Both the position numbers and the translations under genes were made by a program. This document shows, in pieces, positions 46,841 to 59,456 of a stretch of DNA of 64,000 nucleotides. How positions within the stretch are numbered: position 1 is the stretch's first letter; every line of letters begins with the position of its first letter. Source of the DNA: Siphonodentalium dalli (taxonomy: Eukaryota; Mollusca; Scaphopoda; Gadilida; Siphonodentaliidae); the NCBI GenBank assembly GCA_032622095.1, contig CP136063.1:270375426-270439425 (forward strand), read 5' to 3'. The notes below the pieces were generated by a model that was not told where the DNA came from, searched no databases, and saw nothing but the letters and a program-made list of their open reading frames with translations.

Positions 46841-48367
46841 CCCATGAGACAGCTATTGACTTCCATATAAAACAATACTCTCCTGATGTATGTGTGATAG
46901 ATTCTTGACAGCGATGATGACGGAGTATAATTTACCAGTGCATCTGTCACATTACAATTCATTATGATCTACAAGTTGGCTCCAATCAATAGTCTGTTAC
47001 TAACACGTATAAACAAAACAATATAGTCACATTGTGAAACTGGTCATCATTTTTCATTTGACTCAACATAATTATGCAACAGACTGCAGGCTGCATATTC
47101 GCAGTGGCATTACAAAGCAGTGTGCACATACATTTGTCAAGTACTGTGTCTAGAAGCATAACTATATCGACTATATTGCATTAATTAGATTACTGATTGT
47201 TTCGGTGAATGTCTCATCCTCCTATAGTAGCACTTGGTGGCCGTATAGCGATGTTACTGTCAACGTTCGAGTAAAATAACACAATATTCTCCATAGGGTT
47301 AAATGTAAAATTTTGATCAAAACGGTAGCCAGTGAGAATAGTCTAGTCACATAACCTTTTCCTCAAGCTGGACCTGAATTTCATACATAGTATTTTTGAG
47401 AAATTTCAATTCATATATAATCATACGCAAAATGGTGCCATTTATCCAAAAATACAAGAATCTACATAAAGTTCAATGTTAAATTTTGATCGCAACTGTA
47501 GCCAGTAAGAACCCACTGATCATATCCAAATTTTCAGATATATCTTTGAGGTTCATACCTAGCAGTTTTTTGACAACATTTCAAATCGCACCGATCATAA
47601 TACGCCAAATGGCACCATCTATCATTTTGGTGAGAAAAAAACGAAACGCTCTTTAAATTATGTTGACCCCATTTTAGGCCGACACTCCAAAATTCAAGAA
47701 TGGTGACAACTCATCCTGAAAATAGACATACTAAGCATACCAATATGTTTTAAGATAGCTTTTAGCAAGCAAAAATGTGATATGACGTAAGAAATCTGAC
47801 TAGTTGTCAAACCTGTCACTAAATATCGTTTTGGGGAGGGGTAAGTTTGTGCCCTGTATTCGCGCTGTGTACGCCACAACGCCATAATATGAGAACCATC
47901 CAATAGCATATATGCCAAGAATCACAAAAATATATACATAGGTGACAACATCCGACAAGTTTTTGTTAAACAGAGTTCAAACAGACACATTTAGCTGAAT
48001 CAGCGAAAAACATACGTTCACGATTAGCGAGATACGTCACAGCTCAAACGTCAATCGATTATCTAGCAACGTTTTACCATTTTCAATACCGTTCACATAA
48101 CTGCCATCCATATTAAATGAAGAAAAAGATAAATTGAATACAGCTTAAGAATCTTAGACTGATGAACATCACAGGAACTAACCCGAAAAATGCATAAAAA
48201 TAAGGTTGGGTAGCATGATGAAAATGTGAAAAAATCATATTTTGCGTCCTATGTTGACCCCGCAACAACCGGATTCCGAAATTATAATAGTTGGGCTACA
48301 TAGATATTGTGGTCGCTGAAATTCCCATTCCAGGTGACACCTCGGGTAATGAGAGCCCATACTACAG

Positions 48368-48690
48368 AGACCGGGTCTAGCTATATATCGATGACTAATG
48401 GTAGCGAGACACTTACTAAACGTAAACTGTGAAGATTGACTCGACATCTCGTTCACGGCCGGGTTCATTTGCCCCTTAAATGACGACATTATCCAGAAAA
48501 TCACGAGAGCGTGTGTAAACCTGGCGGACCCATGGCGACAGTATAATATATGATACCTTGTGGTAGTAGAATGCAATATATGTTGTGAAAAACTACTTAC
48601 TGTGTCATCAAACGCCGGTGTTATTAACCAATTTAATGCCGATATTGGCTAAAAGAACCCGGGAGAGCCCGAGCGTAATATGGGAATATC
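48368..48690. repeat. About 300-bp satellite family, right of the foldback
   Basis: Continues the unit broken at 43123: gagaccgggtctag, atatcgatgactaatggtag, cgtaaactgtgaag and gataccttgtggtagtagaa follow the same order as in the units at 36 and 42.7 kb. Confidence 0.82.
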
Positions 48691-48694
48691 AACT

Positions 48695-51600
48695 CGATTT
48701 ATGTATTTGATCTGTAGATCTAGTTTCAAGTACACGATCCCCGTGCTAAACTATGTTTCAGATTGTTGACCAATTTACGATATTGACCCGTCGAGGGCTG
48801 CATTAAACAGCGACGAGAGTAGTCCTATTTTCTATCAGAATATATACATACATGTACATGTATACCGATTATGGTATATAGTCAGATATCGCTCATATTA
48901 CTCACAGAGTCAGAAACAGCGTGCCGCACATGACATCTGTTATTGTTATATAACCAACGATAAAATGTTCTTCGTCTCTTGTTATGAATAGAATAGTCAT
49001 TTCTGGTTATTTTGATATAAACCTTTTGACCGAGTATTCTACATGTAACATCTGAATTTACTCCAACAACTTGCAAGTTATTGCATTACAAAAACAAAAC
49101 CTGTCATTGTTCTCATTACGGGAGGATGTAAAAAAAGTATATTAAACCGAGTCTAGCTATGCCAGATAACTGATGACACATCGCTTCAAACTTTCCAGTA
49201 CAAAATATTCCAAGATATACTTTACACAAATTAAATGCTATTCAAATGTAAAATATCTTAAACTGAGTTATATACATTCTGTCTACTGCGAATGTGATTT
49301 AACACTAACACTTTAACATTATATAGAACTAGGTTCACACTCAAGTAATATAATCCAAACAGTTTATATTTTCTTGTAAAACAAGAAATGGTAATAATCC
49401 CACTTTTCAATGGCTAATTGAGTACATTAACACCTATACCAACATGAAAATAGTGGCAGTAAGGATGTGTCCATAACGCTGGCAAGTTTGCACGATGTGT
49501 TTTGCATGCATTATCTCATAGAAACCCATATGGTGCCAGAATATGAAAGGCAGCATGTATATAGAATGCATATTTACCACAGCTAACGCCATGAGAAGCA
49601 AACTTTCGGTAGCTCCAAATGTACTTACATGTTGCCTTACATATACCTGTACGATTCATTCTTGCGAAATAGTTGCATGATATTTACAGGCAAATGTCGA
49701 TAGTATCGATACAGGTAAAACTACACAGTTTTTACTTCACAGGTATAGTTTGTTAGCTGTGGTACAAAATCATTGTACAAGCATTTTTTTGCATTCTGTT
49801 TCTGTGATATTGTAGCTTACTCTACCGAAATGCCTACAAAAGAATAGCTGGCAAATGTGCGAGTGTATGAACGTACCCTAAATTACTTTTTATACACAAA
49901 TAAAGTAAATTAAAGACACGCCGGGATGAACTAAAACCTTTACTAGATGCATTTTGAGACGCCCACAGCGGCTCCAATGTTTAATATGGTGAGTATATGT
50001 AGGCAGCCCACCGTGGTTCAATGAGTCTCAATATAAAGTCACTTTATTTTCGACATCACCCATATACCTTTGTATAACGAAAAAACATTTGAAAAAATAT
50101 TGGAATTGTTATAATTTGTAATCACACTTTATACGACGAATGTTATATTATAATCAATGCGAAACATATATATCAAATATATCAGAATCTTGTCGATAAA
50201 AATTATTAAAAATATAAAGTTGATAATTGTAAACACGATAATCCTCAATCTTTTGATTAATTTCCAGGGAGATTGGTATTTTATAAAAGCAATTATCGGA
50301 TTGGCTGTACTTGATTACTTTTAGAGATAACATTTTATCAAACAATATTATATCTAAGTTTGGTGGAAGAGCCGTTAAAGATAACATGACCATTATTATC
50401 GCTTTCAGCATGCCATCTCAAGCGATTGGTACTGTCGTTAACAGAACAATAAACGTCTTTTTAAATCTTAATCTTTACAGTTCGCAGCTAAATATATTTA
50501 AAAAATGTTGACCACTATGGTCCACCATACCAATGCATATAATAAGTTCATATTAATACGTCTGACAATTGTTCGCAGTGCTCAGAGTATTACTCCTCCG
50601 GGAATAAAACATAGTAATACATACCTATATCAAAATTCAAATCACACATACCATTAAAAATTTCGTCATTATAGCACCCCTCATGTTCACACGAGGGTAT
50701 GTTCACACGCTGGCAACTTTACTGGCAATTCGTCAAACAGGGCTATATTGTGCAAATATATGAACGACGCACTACGTATACAATGTACATATACCCCACT
50801 GTTCACATATACGATGCTGTCAATGTAATTCAATGTACGTGACATTTGTTCCGAAATTAGCCTTCAATGATATGACAAGGCGGGGGAAACAGTATATATT
50901 ATAACTGAGCAGGGATTAAGAAAGCTGTGTTGGCCTATTTCTTGAGCAAGAATAACATGACCTTAACCGATATTGTGTTATCAGTTGTGTATATCGTGAC
51001 AGTGGCGCCATTTGCTTGCATAAAACATCTCATAACTATTCTCACAAAGGGCACACGTAATGATTTTAAAATTAGCCTCGAAGCTCCGATGTAATTTAGA
51101 TCACACCATGAGATGAACATTTTGAGTACCAGAAAGTATTTAAATAAATTTATTGTTAAACCTCACACGATGCATACACAATTTCTCAGGGCAGTGATAA
51201 AATACGTACCATTACCATGAAAAATGTTATATCTTTTCAGAGCTTTATTATTGCTCAGGGGGTCTTAATAGTGCACCGTTCCCATAATTATGTTGTGAAG
51301 TCATATAATCTATTTTTCTAACATGTTCATCACTTAAACCGTGTGCAAGTCTAAATAATAGCTAGCCTCCAGTGGCTATTTCGGTAGAATCCATAAGTAA
51401 GTAATCTGGCCTCCATCAGCAACCCAGCCACAACAGCTATATAGGTCGATTCCAGATATGTGGTATTTTTGGACCGGGTATTGGTGACGGTGATATCCGA
51501 TGCTGGAATTTCGGCAAGTTTGTTAGTTATTTACTGGGGATCATTGGGGTCGTTTGTGTACTATTATATACACAACATTTAGGTAGAAAATCCGCTCTAT

Positions 51601-53345
51601 AACTGACATTCTGCTATAAAATTGTTCCGAAAAAACATAACAAAACAGAGGTTAACTGTTTTACTGTTTGTCATCCCAAGATCTAAGGTTAGTTAGATGT
51701 TGGTTTTGGTGGTTGGGAAAGAGAACATGTACTGATCACATTCTGAGACGAATCCGCGGCGTTGTCGATGTAGGTGCATTATTGACATGAACGTGCATGG
51801 CTCATGGTATCCGTTTGGGGGGGGGGGTTGCCCACTTCCAACAAAATTTCCAACAGTTCTACTCTTCTTGAATAAGAACATACTCCCGAGTTCGCAAAAT
51901 AAAGCTTTCCAATTGTTGGAAATTTCCAATTTTACACTCCCTAAATTCCAGCTCGTGGAGTACAAAAACAAATATGAACATGTAACGTATGGAAACATGG
52001 GACTGATTTCCAAATAATTACTGGTGGGTAAATCAAACTAACAATTTAAAACTAATTGTGTTGTGAAATTTCCAACTAATGTTGTGCTAGGCTAAATATG
52101 GGGAGGGGATGAGGTGAGACACAACTAACCCCTACCCTGTTTGGATGTCATTGCTCACTGGGAACGGACACTACAGACTTTGACAGCGCAGCGAACGCAC
52201 GCTTTCATGTCGCCTATACATGCATATAGCATCATACATTATGTTAGTACCGATCGAACCATTGTTGCTTTAAAGATACATGCACTGTCCGAGATTTGAC
52301 ATCCAGTTTGTCAAATACTTATTGTTCAGCTTACCATGTAGGCAAATATAGAAACAGAAACAAATATCACCATTAGTATGGATCAGGTATACAGCGAAAA
52401 TCTACACAAAGCATCCATCAGTTTTACTTTGAAAACGAGTAAATAACTCACCGATAACGCTCTTTATTACATATCGCTTTTGGGCGACGGGAGCATGTAC
52501 GTTCTTTATAAAACGCGATAATGAGAGTCTGGTTTGACAGGGACGACCACCAGTAAGTACTCTCATCGCCGTATAATATTTAGATCTGACAGATTTTCCA
52601 GATAGGAAGGAATATGATTAGGTTTTTAACAATAGCGAAAGAGGATGAAGATTTACGAGATGCACACAATAGCATTAATGTATTCAATACATATACTTTA
52701 TCACGAGTTCAATCGGCTCATCCGAAAATTGCTCCGAGCAAATGAATTAAACTGATAATTGAATACCATGATGATGTTTAAGTAGCATACATGTTGTAAT
52801 CTCCGCTATAGAAATAGGGCGTCGCTCTTAATACTTAATTATAAAATTGATGTCTCACTATAGTTAACCCTCTGAGTGGCAATTTCCCCACACCACAAAA
52901 CGGGCCAAAAACCGAAGAAAAAAAAATACTAAACAGAAGAAACCGTTGCATTATAAAAGACATAATAGACGCGTGTGTTGTATTGTCATGCTCTTCTGTT
53001 AGTATTTTTTTCGGCCGCTTTTTTTAAACTAGGGCAGGTCTTGGCTCCCAAATTTATAAAACTTCACGGTTTTAGCCTCCCCCAATAAAACGATATCCAA
53101 ACCCTCGTTTTAATTTTATTTGTTGTACACCATCATATTGGAAAATAATTTTTTCCACAATTGACAAAGGGGAACACCATTCTCGGAAACTAATGACCAG
53201 AAATGCATATATGCACCCTGTATTTACTGTATATATATTCGTGGCGTTTGGCTAATAATGTATGATATCTGTAGCGATGCGTTTTTTTAAAGTGGCACGC
53301 TAGTTTTAAATATAAATATTTTGTAATTTATATTTTACTAGTTTT
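48695..53345. other. Longest gene-free, low-repeat stretch
   Basis: 4.6 kb in which I find no recognisable protein, RNA gene or transposon end. Open frames are all short (up to 106 codons) and unremarkable. A run of nine G lies at about 51819-51827. aacgctctttatt recurs at about 52457. It could be intronic or intergenic host DNA. Confidence 0.45.
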
Positions 53346-53349
53346 AACC

Positions 53350-56300
53350 ACACGCGCCCAAGAATTTCGAAATTATAGAAGCCGCACATGGAATGAAAAA
53401 TGGAAAAAGTAATGGGAATGATAGTATCAAAAATGAACATATAAAGAGCACTATTGATATTTTACTCCCTGTATATACACAATGGTTCAATCTAATCCTA
53501 GACACATGTATAATACCAGATAATTGGTTAACTGGAATTGTTATTCCAGTCTACACAAATAAAGGGGACCCTTATCTCCCAGAACATTATCGACCTATTA
53601 CAATTATGAGCTGTCTTGGGAAGATTTTTACTAGAATTTTAAACAACAGATTGAATGAATATGCAGTATCCGAAGAAATTATTGATAAGAATCAAGCCGG
53701 ATTTAGGAAAGGATTTTCAACGATGGACCACATAATGTCTTTACATTTTCTCTTCGTGTTTGTACAAACAGTCCAAAAAGAAATTATTTTGCATGTTTAT
53801 CGATTTTAAGCAGGCGTTTGACACGGTATGGAGACATGGACTATGGCAGAAATTGATAACTTCTGGCATAACAGGTCGATGTTTACAATTTATAATGAAT
53901 ATGTATAGTCGTGTCAAATCTTTGATTAAAATAGGTAGTAATATTTCAGACACCTTTAAGTGTCACTCTGGGGTTTTGCAGGGAGAGAACTTATCATTTT
54001 TTTTATTTTCGTTGTAAATCAACGACCTTGAAGCCAATAACGTCCAAGGACTCAGTACCATTCAAAAGGTATGCGGCTTATACGGACCGTGGCTCTTACG
54101 GACCCTGGCTCTTACGGACCCTGGCTCTTACGGACCCTGGCTTTTACGGACCACCGGCTGATACGGACCTGGCTTATACGGACCCCGGCTCATACGGACC
54201 TCAATTAAAATATGCAATTTTCAAACTTATATTTATGAATTTAATATATAATTATGATTGTCTTTTCACACATATATCTGTATTAATTGAGAATTTCGGT
54301 GATTTTTTTGGTGATTTTCAAACTTATATTTATGAATATAGCTGATTTTTTCAGTGATTTTCAAACTTATATTTATGAATTTAATATATAATTATGATTG
54401 TCATTTCACACATATATCTGTATTAATTGAGAATTTTGGTGATTGTTTTGGTGATTTTCAAACTTATATTTATGAATTTAACCGATTTTTTCGGTTTTGT
54501 TCAAACTTACATTTATGAATTTAATATATAATTATGATTGTATTTTCACACATATATCTGTATTAATTGAGAATTTCGGTGATGTTCTGGCTTGAAAAAG
54601 CATTTAGTGAATCGCGTTAATTAATCTCTTCATCGTTGTATAAACACGCGCGTGTGACCCCTGTATGTCGCTGTACAAACAGACATGCGGTGATAAATGG
54701 TCAGCGAATGGCGATCAGGATGAATCCACTGAGTTTGATTTGTTATGAAAACATGTTAGTAAAAACACAACTGGTATATATTCAACTGATTTATTTTTGA
54801 CTGGCATAATTCCACAATGACTGCATTGAACTTGAATGTTCTACTTGATAGCACAACAGCTACTACTCGTCGGTGAGGATAACTGCCAGCAAACTACTGA
54901 AAGAAGCCGCCAAGCTGTACGCCCCCAATTTAGATAATGTTCGTCTGATGTAACGTTGTTCCATTTTTTTTATCATCAGATTTTTTGTTATCTCAGTATG
55001 TATGTTGTCAGTATTTAGATTTTATTTAAATAAACATAAAAAATAAAATTGTATGTTTTAATTGAGGTCTGTATGAGCCAGGGTCCGTATAAGCCGAGGG
55101 TCCGTATAAGCCAGGGTCCGTATCAGCCGGTGGTCCGTAAAAGCCAGGGTCCGTATGAGCCAGGGTCCATAAGAGCCAGGGTCCGTATCAGCCGGCATTC
55201 CTTCAAAATGCTCTTTCAACTGAACTTGATGTGTATACCAAATTACTTGTTTTATTATATGCAGATGACACCGTTATTCTTGCAGAATCAATGAAGGAAA
55301 TGAGAAGAAACATGAAAATATTTTCGGATTATTGTTCATTATGGAGACTGACCATAAATACATCGAAAACCAAAATGATGGTGCTTGGGTCGGATAGGAA
55401 GCCTCGCACTCGACTAAATGTAAATGGACACGAAATCGAAATTGTAAATGAATACACATACCTCGGAATTCCTATTACCAAAGCTAATAATTTTAGTAAA
55501 GCCAGTAAATATATGCTCTCGAAGGCAAATCGGGCAATGTATAGTTTAATTTACAAATCGAGAGAATTTAGTAGACCTATACTACAGCAAATAGAACTTT
55601 TCTCCAAAACCGTTAAACCGATTCTCTTATATGTATGTGAGATTTGGGGGTAACCAAGACATACACGAACTTGAGAGACTTCAAATTAAATACCTGAAGT
55701 TTATTTTGAATTTGAAACCGAGCACACCAGATGTCATGGTATATGGAGAAACAGGCGTTTGTCCCCTCCGTGTTGATATTGATACTAGGATGATAACCTA
55801 CTGGCAAATGTTGTTAACGCTGGAGAAAAAAAGATTAACGGAAATTTATATTCGTACTTACTACGCTTGTTTAGAAATATGTCATTTATGCACCCATGGA
55901 TATTGCATGTTGAAAACATTTTACTGAAAACTGATCATTATTACCTGTGGGACATACACATGTCCGAGCGTATCGAATCATCTTGGTTGAGATAATCCGT
56001 TAAAAGTTCGTTAGTCACACATTATATAGCAGATTGGCACAAACGAGTAAATTCTATGAGTAAATGTTCTTTATATAAGGTTTTCAAAACCGATTTTAGA
56101 GCCGAACATTATTTAAATAGCACGTCTATGAAGGACGTCAAAACTATGGCTAGGTTCAGATGCGGAAGCCATCACTTACCCGTTGAGACTAGTACATGAA
56201 TGAATCCAGAAACACTCAATTCTGTACAGTGGAGATAGAGTTGGAGACGAATACCACTATATAATGAATTGTGACGCAATATGTTCACTGAGAAGACGAT

Positions 56301-56585
56301 TTATACCTTTGTCGTTAACAAGTTCCCCTAACTTGAAACAGTTTAAGATCATCATGGGAACAAAAGACGCTGTCTCAATACACAAAATGTGTGACTTTAT
56401 CAGAAATATAGAACAGCTAACGGGTTCACCGCCAAGACAATAGAAATAAAATATAGTTATGTTTATACATGTATTGACCGCCATCGTCATATATTGATTA
56501 TGTTATGATATTTGTGACTTCTCAGACGTGTCAATTTTTTTATTTATTGAGAGTGAATAAAGAATTGAATTGAATTGAATTGAAG
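53350..56585 (+). mobile_element. LINE reverse transcriptase (5' truncated), split by a transposon
   Basis: Non-LTR retrotransposon ORF2. In order: fingers with MKNGKSNGNDSI (from 53393) and YRPITIMSCLGKIFTRILN; QAGFRKGFSTMDHI; a frameshift near 53770; catalytic region A in CMFIDFKQAFDTVW (53790-53830); region B in HSGVLQGENLS, then a TAA within LFSL-INDLE (about 54014); then a 1.13-kb insertion (54068-55201); then region C LLVLLYADDTVILAES (about 55240-55285), INTSKTKMMVLG, EYTYLGIPI, and LLYVCEIWG. After a frame change near 55640 comes IHELERLQIKYLKFIL. The C-terminus (55930-56420) has many stops. It ends with a ttgaattgaa run (56565-56584), a short-repeat tail typical of CR1/L2-type LINEs; clade not certain. 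Endonuclease domain absent. Confidence 0.92.
54068..55201. mobile_element. 1.13-kb transposon with satellite-built inverted ends
   Basis: It interrupts the LINE between motifs B and C. TTCAAAA occurs on both sides (54061-54067, 55202-55208), a 7-bp target duplication. Ends GGTATGCGGCTTATACGGACC and, reversed, GGAATGCCGGCTGATACGG are inverted repeats of about 135 bp. Each is made of tandem units of about 16 bp (tggctcttacggaccc and variants). The core contains three AT-rich copies of a segment of about 140 bp (54219, 54357, 54499). No transposase. Superfamily uncertain. Confidence 0.88.
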
Positions 56586-56654
56586 GTAGTGGGTTCTAAC
56601 TCATGTTCAGACTGATACGCTTTCTAACTCTCGGTGAATGGGCTTCCTGTTTAA

Positions 56655-56890
56655 AGATGTCCCCATAGCCGAGGTGGTTAGGTCGTGGATAAGATCACCA
56701 CAGTCTGGGCTAGACGATGTTGGCGCGGGTTCGAACCCGCTTGGATGAAAATCGGGATCGATTTTCAAGTTTGATTTGGTTTGAGGGACATCTCATGGCC
56801 ATTTCGATAAGAAATGCGAATTTGTTCGCGCGACCGAGTTAAGCAAATATGAAGCAATGAACACTCATACTAAGTCCGTGCCTCCATAAC
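56655..56890 (+). mobile_element. tRNA-derived SINE
   Basis: Pol III A box tagccgaggtggtta (56667-56681) and a perfect B box ggttcgaaccc (56728-56738), about 50 bases apart, as in a tRNA with a long variable arm (Leu/Ser type). The flanks do not form an acceptor stem, so it is not a functional tRNA. A tRNA-unrelated body follows (catctcatggccatttcgat...gcgcgaccgagtta). Its 3' end is uncertain. It starts only about 70 bases after the LINE tail. Confidence 0.75.
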
Positions 56891-57096
56891 GCAGACATAT
56901 ATAATTATACAAACTAGTGGGATATGTCTGTCTATATATCTGTATTTTCGCGATATTTCTCCCAGACTCCTGAACAGATTCAACCATTTTGGCGTGGTTA
57001 CTCTGAGTACACTGGCCGGATTATTTAAATGTTTTTATTCAGGAAATATATCATAACACAATATATATAGAACATGTTACAATTAGTACAACAAAT

Positions 57097-57139
<43 letters not shown>

Positions 57140-57340
57140 ACCTTACATCACAAAGAATTTTGTCTGTTTTTTATGTTTTTTTCTGGGGCGGGTGGGGATA
57201 TACGAATTTCTTACATAGTTTCTAAACATTAATTTGATATCACGCATTTTATTATCTAGTTAAATTATTTGTTGCACATATACTATCGGGATTTAATACC
57301 AAAATAAGAAATAAGAAATACTGTCGGCTATGTATATGAA
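56891..57340. other. Spacer with dispersed-repeat trace and (TA)n
   Basis: atatttctcccagac at about 56953 matches 4608-4622 with similar surroundings. A (TA)n run lies at about 57099-57135. No gene. Confidence 0.6.
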
Positions 57341-58580
57341 ACATGATTTATCATCGCTTAAGATCAAAGATTCACAATGCATCATAGGAATATGCCATAA
57401 AACAGTAATCAGTGATGATTTAAGAGAAAATATGTTAACACTGACGATTTTGTCCGGCAATACAACTTGACTGATGCAGTATATGAGTACATCAGGTCTG
57501 GCGTATTTTTCTCGAAAGAGTCGTGGAAGGCGCTAACGAGAAATAATGTTCGAAACACAACCGAGTCAGATTGGAAAACTAGAACGGAAAATGACCCATC
57601 ATTCAACTGGTTTCGGAATGTACATGACAACCTAAACATGTCTGATCTTTGGCGACTCTGTCGAAATTTTCACATAATAAACATTCCTATCTAACCAGAG
57701 CTCTTGTGATCGATACAACAACGTACTTAAACGAAGCACTAATCCAGTGTCCTAACTGCTATAAAATGTACCATGATAAAGTACAGCACGTTCTCATTGA
57801 ATGCAGTTCCCTGACATCACTACGGAATAATATGTTTTTTTGATATTATTGATCGTTATGGCGTAGAATGTTTTATCAAGATTGATGATCTTTCAATGGA
57901 CGAAATGATTTTGCTTCATTTGACTCATATTACTGGTGATATGTGGACAGCAGTTGATGATATAGACGTCTTTCTGGACTTCATGGTAACGATTACTGCC
58001 AAATTATGGATGTGGTACAATGCACTCTTGCAGAGAAATATTTCCTAGTCCATTGAATAATCCAAATCAGTCAGGCCATCATCATCATCATCATTGTCGT
58101 CGTCACCACCATCGACATAATCATCGTAATCATCATCGCCATCATCATCGCCGTCGTCAATGTCATCATCATAATCTTCATCGTCGTCATCACCACCGTC
58201 ATCATTGACATTGACGTCATCGTCATAATCTAATTTCCTCATCTTCAACATCATCTTCATCATCATCTACATCATCATCATCGTCATCATCTAGCCATCT
58301 TCTTCCTCACGTTCAACATTAACATCGTCATCATTGATCAACGTCCTCGTTCTCAACATCATCCCAATCATCATCATTATCATCATCATCATTATTATCA
58401 TCATCGTCATTATATCCACCATTGTAGAAATGTAAATACGTCTTGCTTATCATATTTATTTGTGTTGTTTCTATAAAATTTAATTATGATATCTATTCAT
58501 TATGTTGTGCATAACAATGTTATATTCTTTGTAAAATCTTCAATATCTGGAGGAAATAAAGATATAATAATAATAATAAC
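57340..58580 (+). mobile_element. LINE C-terminal fragment with 3' UTR
   Basis: Forward reading: VYEYIRSGVFFSKESWKALT (from 57479), FNWFRNVHDNLNMSDLWRL, a frame change near 57665, then NKHSYLTRALVIDT, a zinc knuckle CPNCYKMYHDKVQHVLIEC (57750-57806), a frame change near 57840, then IIDRYGVECFIKIDDLSM and a stop near 58047. This is the C-terminus of a non-LTR reverse transcriptase; the polymerase core is missing. The presumed 3' UTR contains an ATC microsatellite (58076-58425) and ends aatatctggaggaaataaag followed by ataataata, resembling a LINE tail. Confidence 0.82.
58076..58425. repeat. ATC-type trinucleotide tract
   Basis: catcatcat with cgt/cat variants over about 350 bases. Poly-His and poly-Asp frames here are artefacts. 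It lies between the LINE stop codon and the LINE tail, so it probably travels or grew within that element. Confidence 0.93.
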
Positions 58581-58725
58581 TAGAGGTCAGATTCCATGGA
58601 ATCAGATATACTTCCATGGTATCCCATCCCATCCCATGTGAGTGTTATGCGTATATGTGTGTTCCTCTTTATGTGAATGCTTATTGGTGCCTTATGATCT
58701 GATGGTGCACTTGCCATTTCTAAAT

Positions 58726-59110
58726 TTAATATATATTTTGGGACTTCTGTCTGTCTGTTTGTTTGTCTTTTAGCTATGACCGGGAAAACTGCTGGACGGA
58801 TTTTTACAAAATTAGATAAATATGGATAATTTTATTTAGGGAGTGTTTTGGACGTGTCAAATCGTGACCCCAACCTGACCTTGACCTTCAAAAAAGTCAA
58901 TCCAAGGTCAAATCGGGCAAAACAGATACCTAGGGGTACATTTGTCCGGGGAGTCTGTTGGGTGGGTCAAATTGTGGCCCCGACCTAACATTGACCTTCA
59001 AAGTGGTCATCAGTTTAAGGTCAAATCCGATAAAACGAACGGATTTCGACAAAATTTGATACCTAGGCAACTTTTGTCCGGGGAGTGTTTTGGACAGATC
59101 AAATCGTGAC
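58726..59110 (+). repeat. Dispersed repeat, copy 2 (partner 8325-8652)
   Basis: Starts ttaatatatattttgggact with a CTGT run, as at 8325. It holds about three units of the ~120-bp motif with acggatttcgacaaaatttg, ttttgtccggggagt, tgaccttgaccttcaaa and ggtcaaatcg. Units are more diverged than in the 8.3-kb copy. No coding. Confidence 0.8.
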
Positions 59111-59111
59111 A

Positions 59112-59456
59112 ACAGGTTACTTTTATAGTAGAGCGGACATACCTATATAGTATATCGGTGAGAATGTTCATGCATTTGCCTTGCTTCTTGACAAGTCCGT
59201 TTGAATTTGCGTCATGAAGAGAGGTTTTGAATTTGAGTAATATATATATCACCCGTTACAACGTTATACGCTACCAGGGTTAAACCGTTCAATCTAAATC
59301 TTTAAAAAGCGTACTAATCTTGCGTTTAGATACTACTTATCACATCCACTCGTCGAAAAGTTTTTATCTCAATATCTGATTTTCGGAGTAATTTTCCCCA
59401 TTTGATTTTCGGTGGATTTGCCCAATCTGAACCCACCCCGACACAAACACCCCATT
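59112..59456. repeat. About 350-bp diverged tandem repeat, unit 1
   Basis: tttatagtagagcgg...gttaaaccgttcaatct...tttttatctcaatatctgat...aacccaccccgac is repeated in the same order in the unit starting at about 63016 and partly in the unit at about 63366. It ends at the LINE insertion. Confidence 0.78.

Larger units (their letters stand above)
43124..48364. mobile_element. 5.24-kb foldback element with long inverted arms
   Basis: The left end TAGTATGGGCTCTCATTACC and the right end are exact reverse complements. Imperfect arms of about 1.4 kb continue inward (43124-44600 and about 46860-48364). The core (44610-46840) is a 21-bp minisatellite present in both orientations: about 330 bp forward, then about 1.9 kb inverted. 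CAG flanks both ends (43121-43123, 48365-48367), consistent with a 3-bp target duplication, supported by the paralogous empty site near 36057. No transposase or other recognised protein: arms have only short frames, and the long minus-strand frames in the core are repeat artefacts. Superfamily unknown. Confidence 0.87.

Noticed and set aside
45931-46962. 343-codon minus-strand frame, the second longest in the window
   Set aside because: It runs through the 21-bp minisatellite and only repeats a seven-residue pattern. Neighbouring frames are equally open.
58020-58208. His/Arg-rich 62-codon frame
   Set aside because: Part of the ATC microsatellite in the LINE 3' region.
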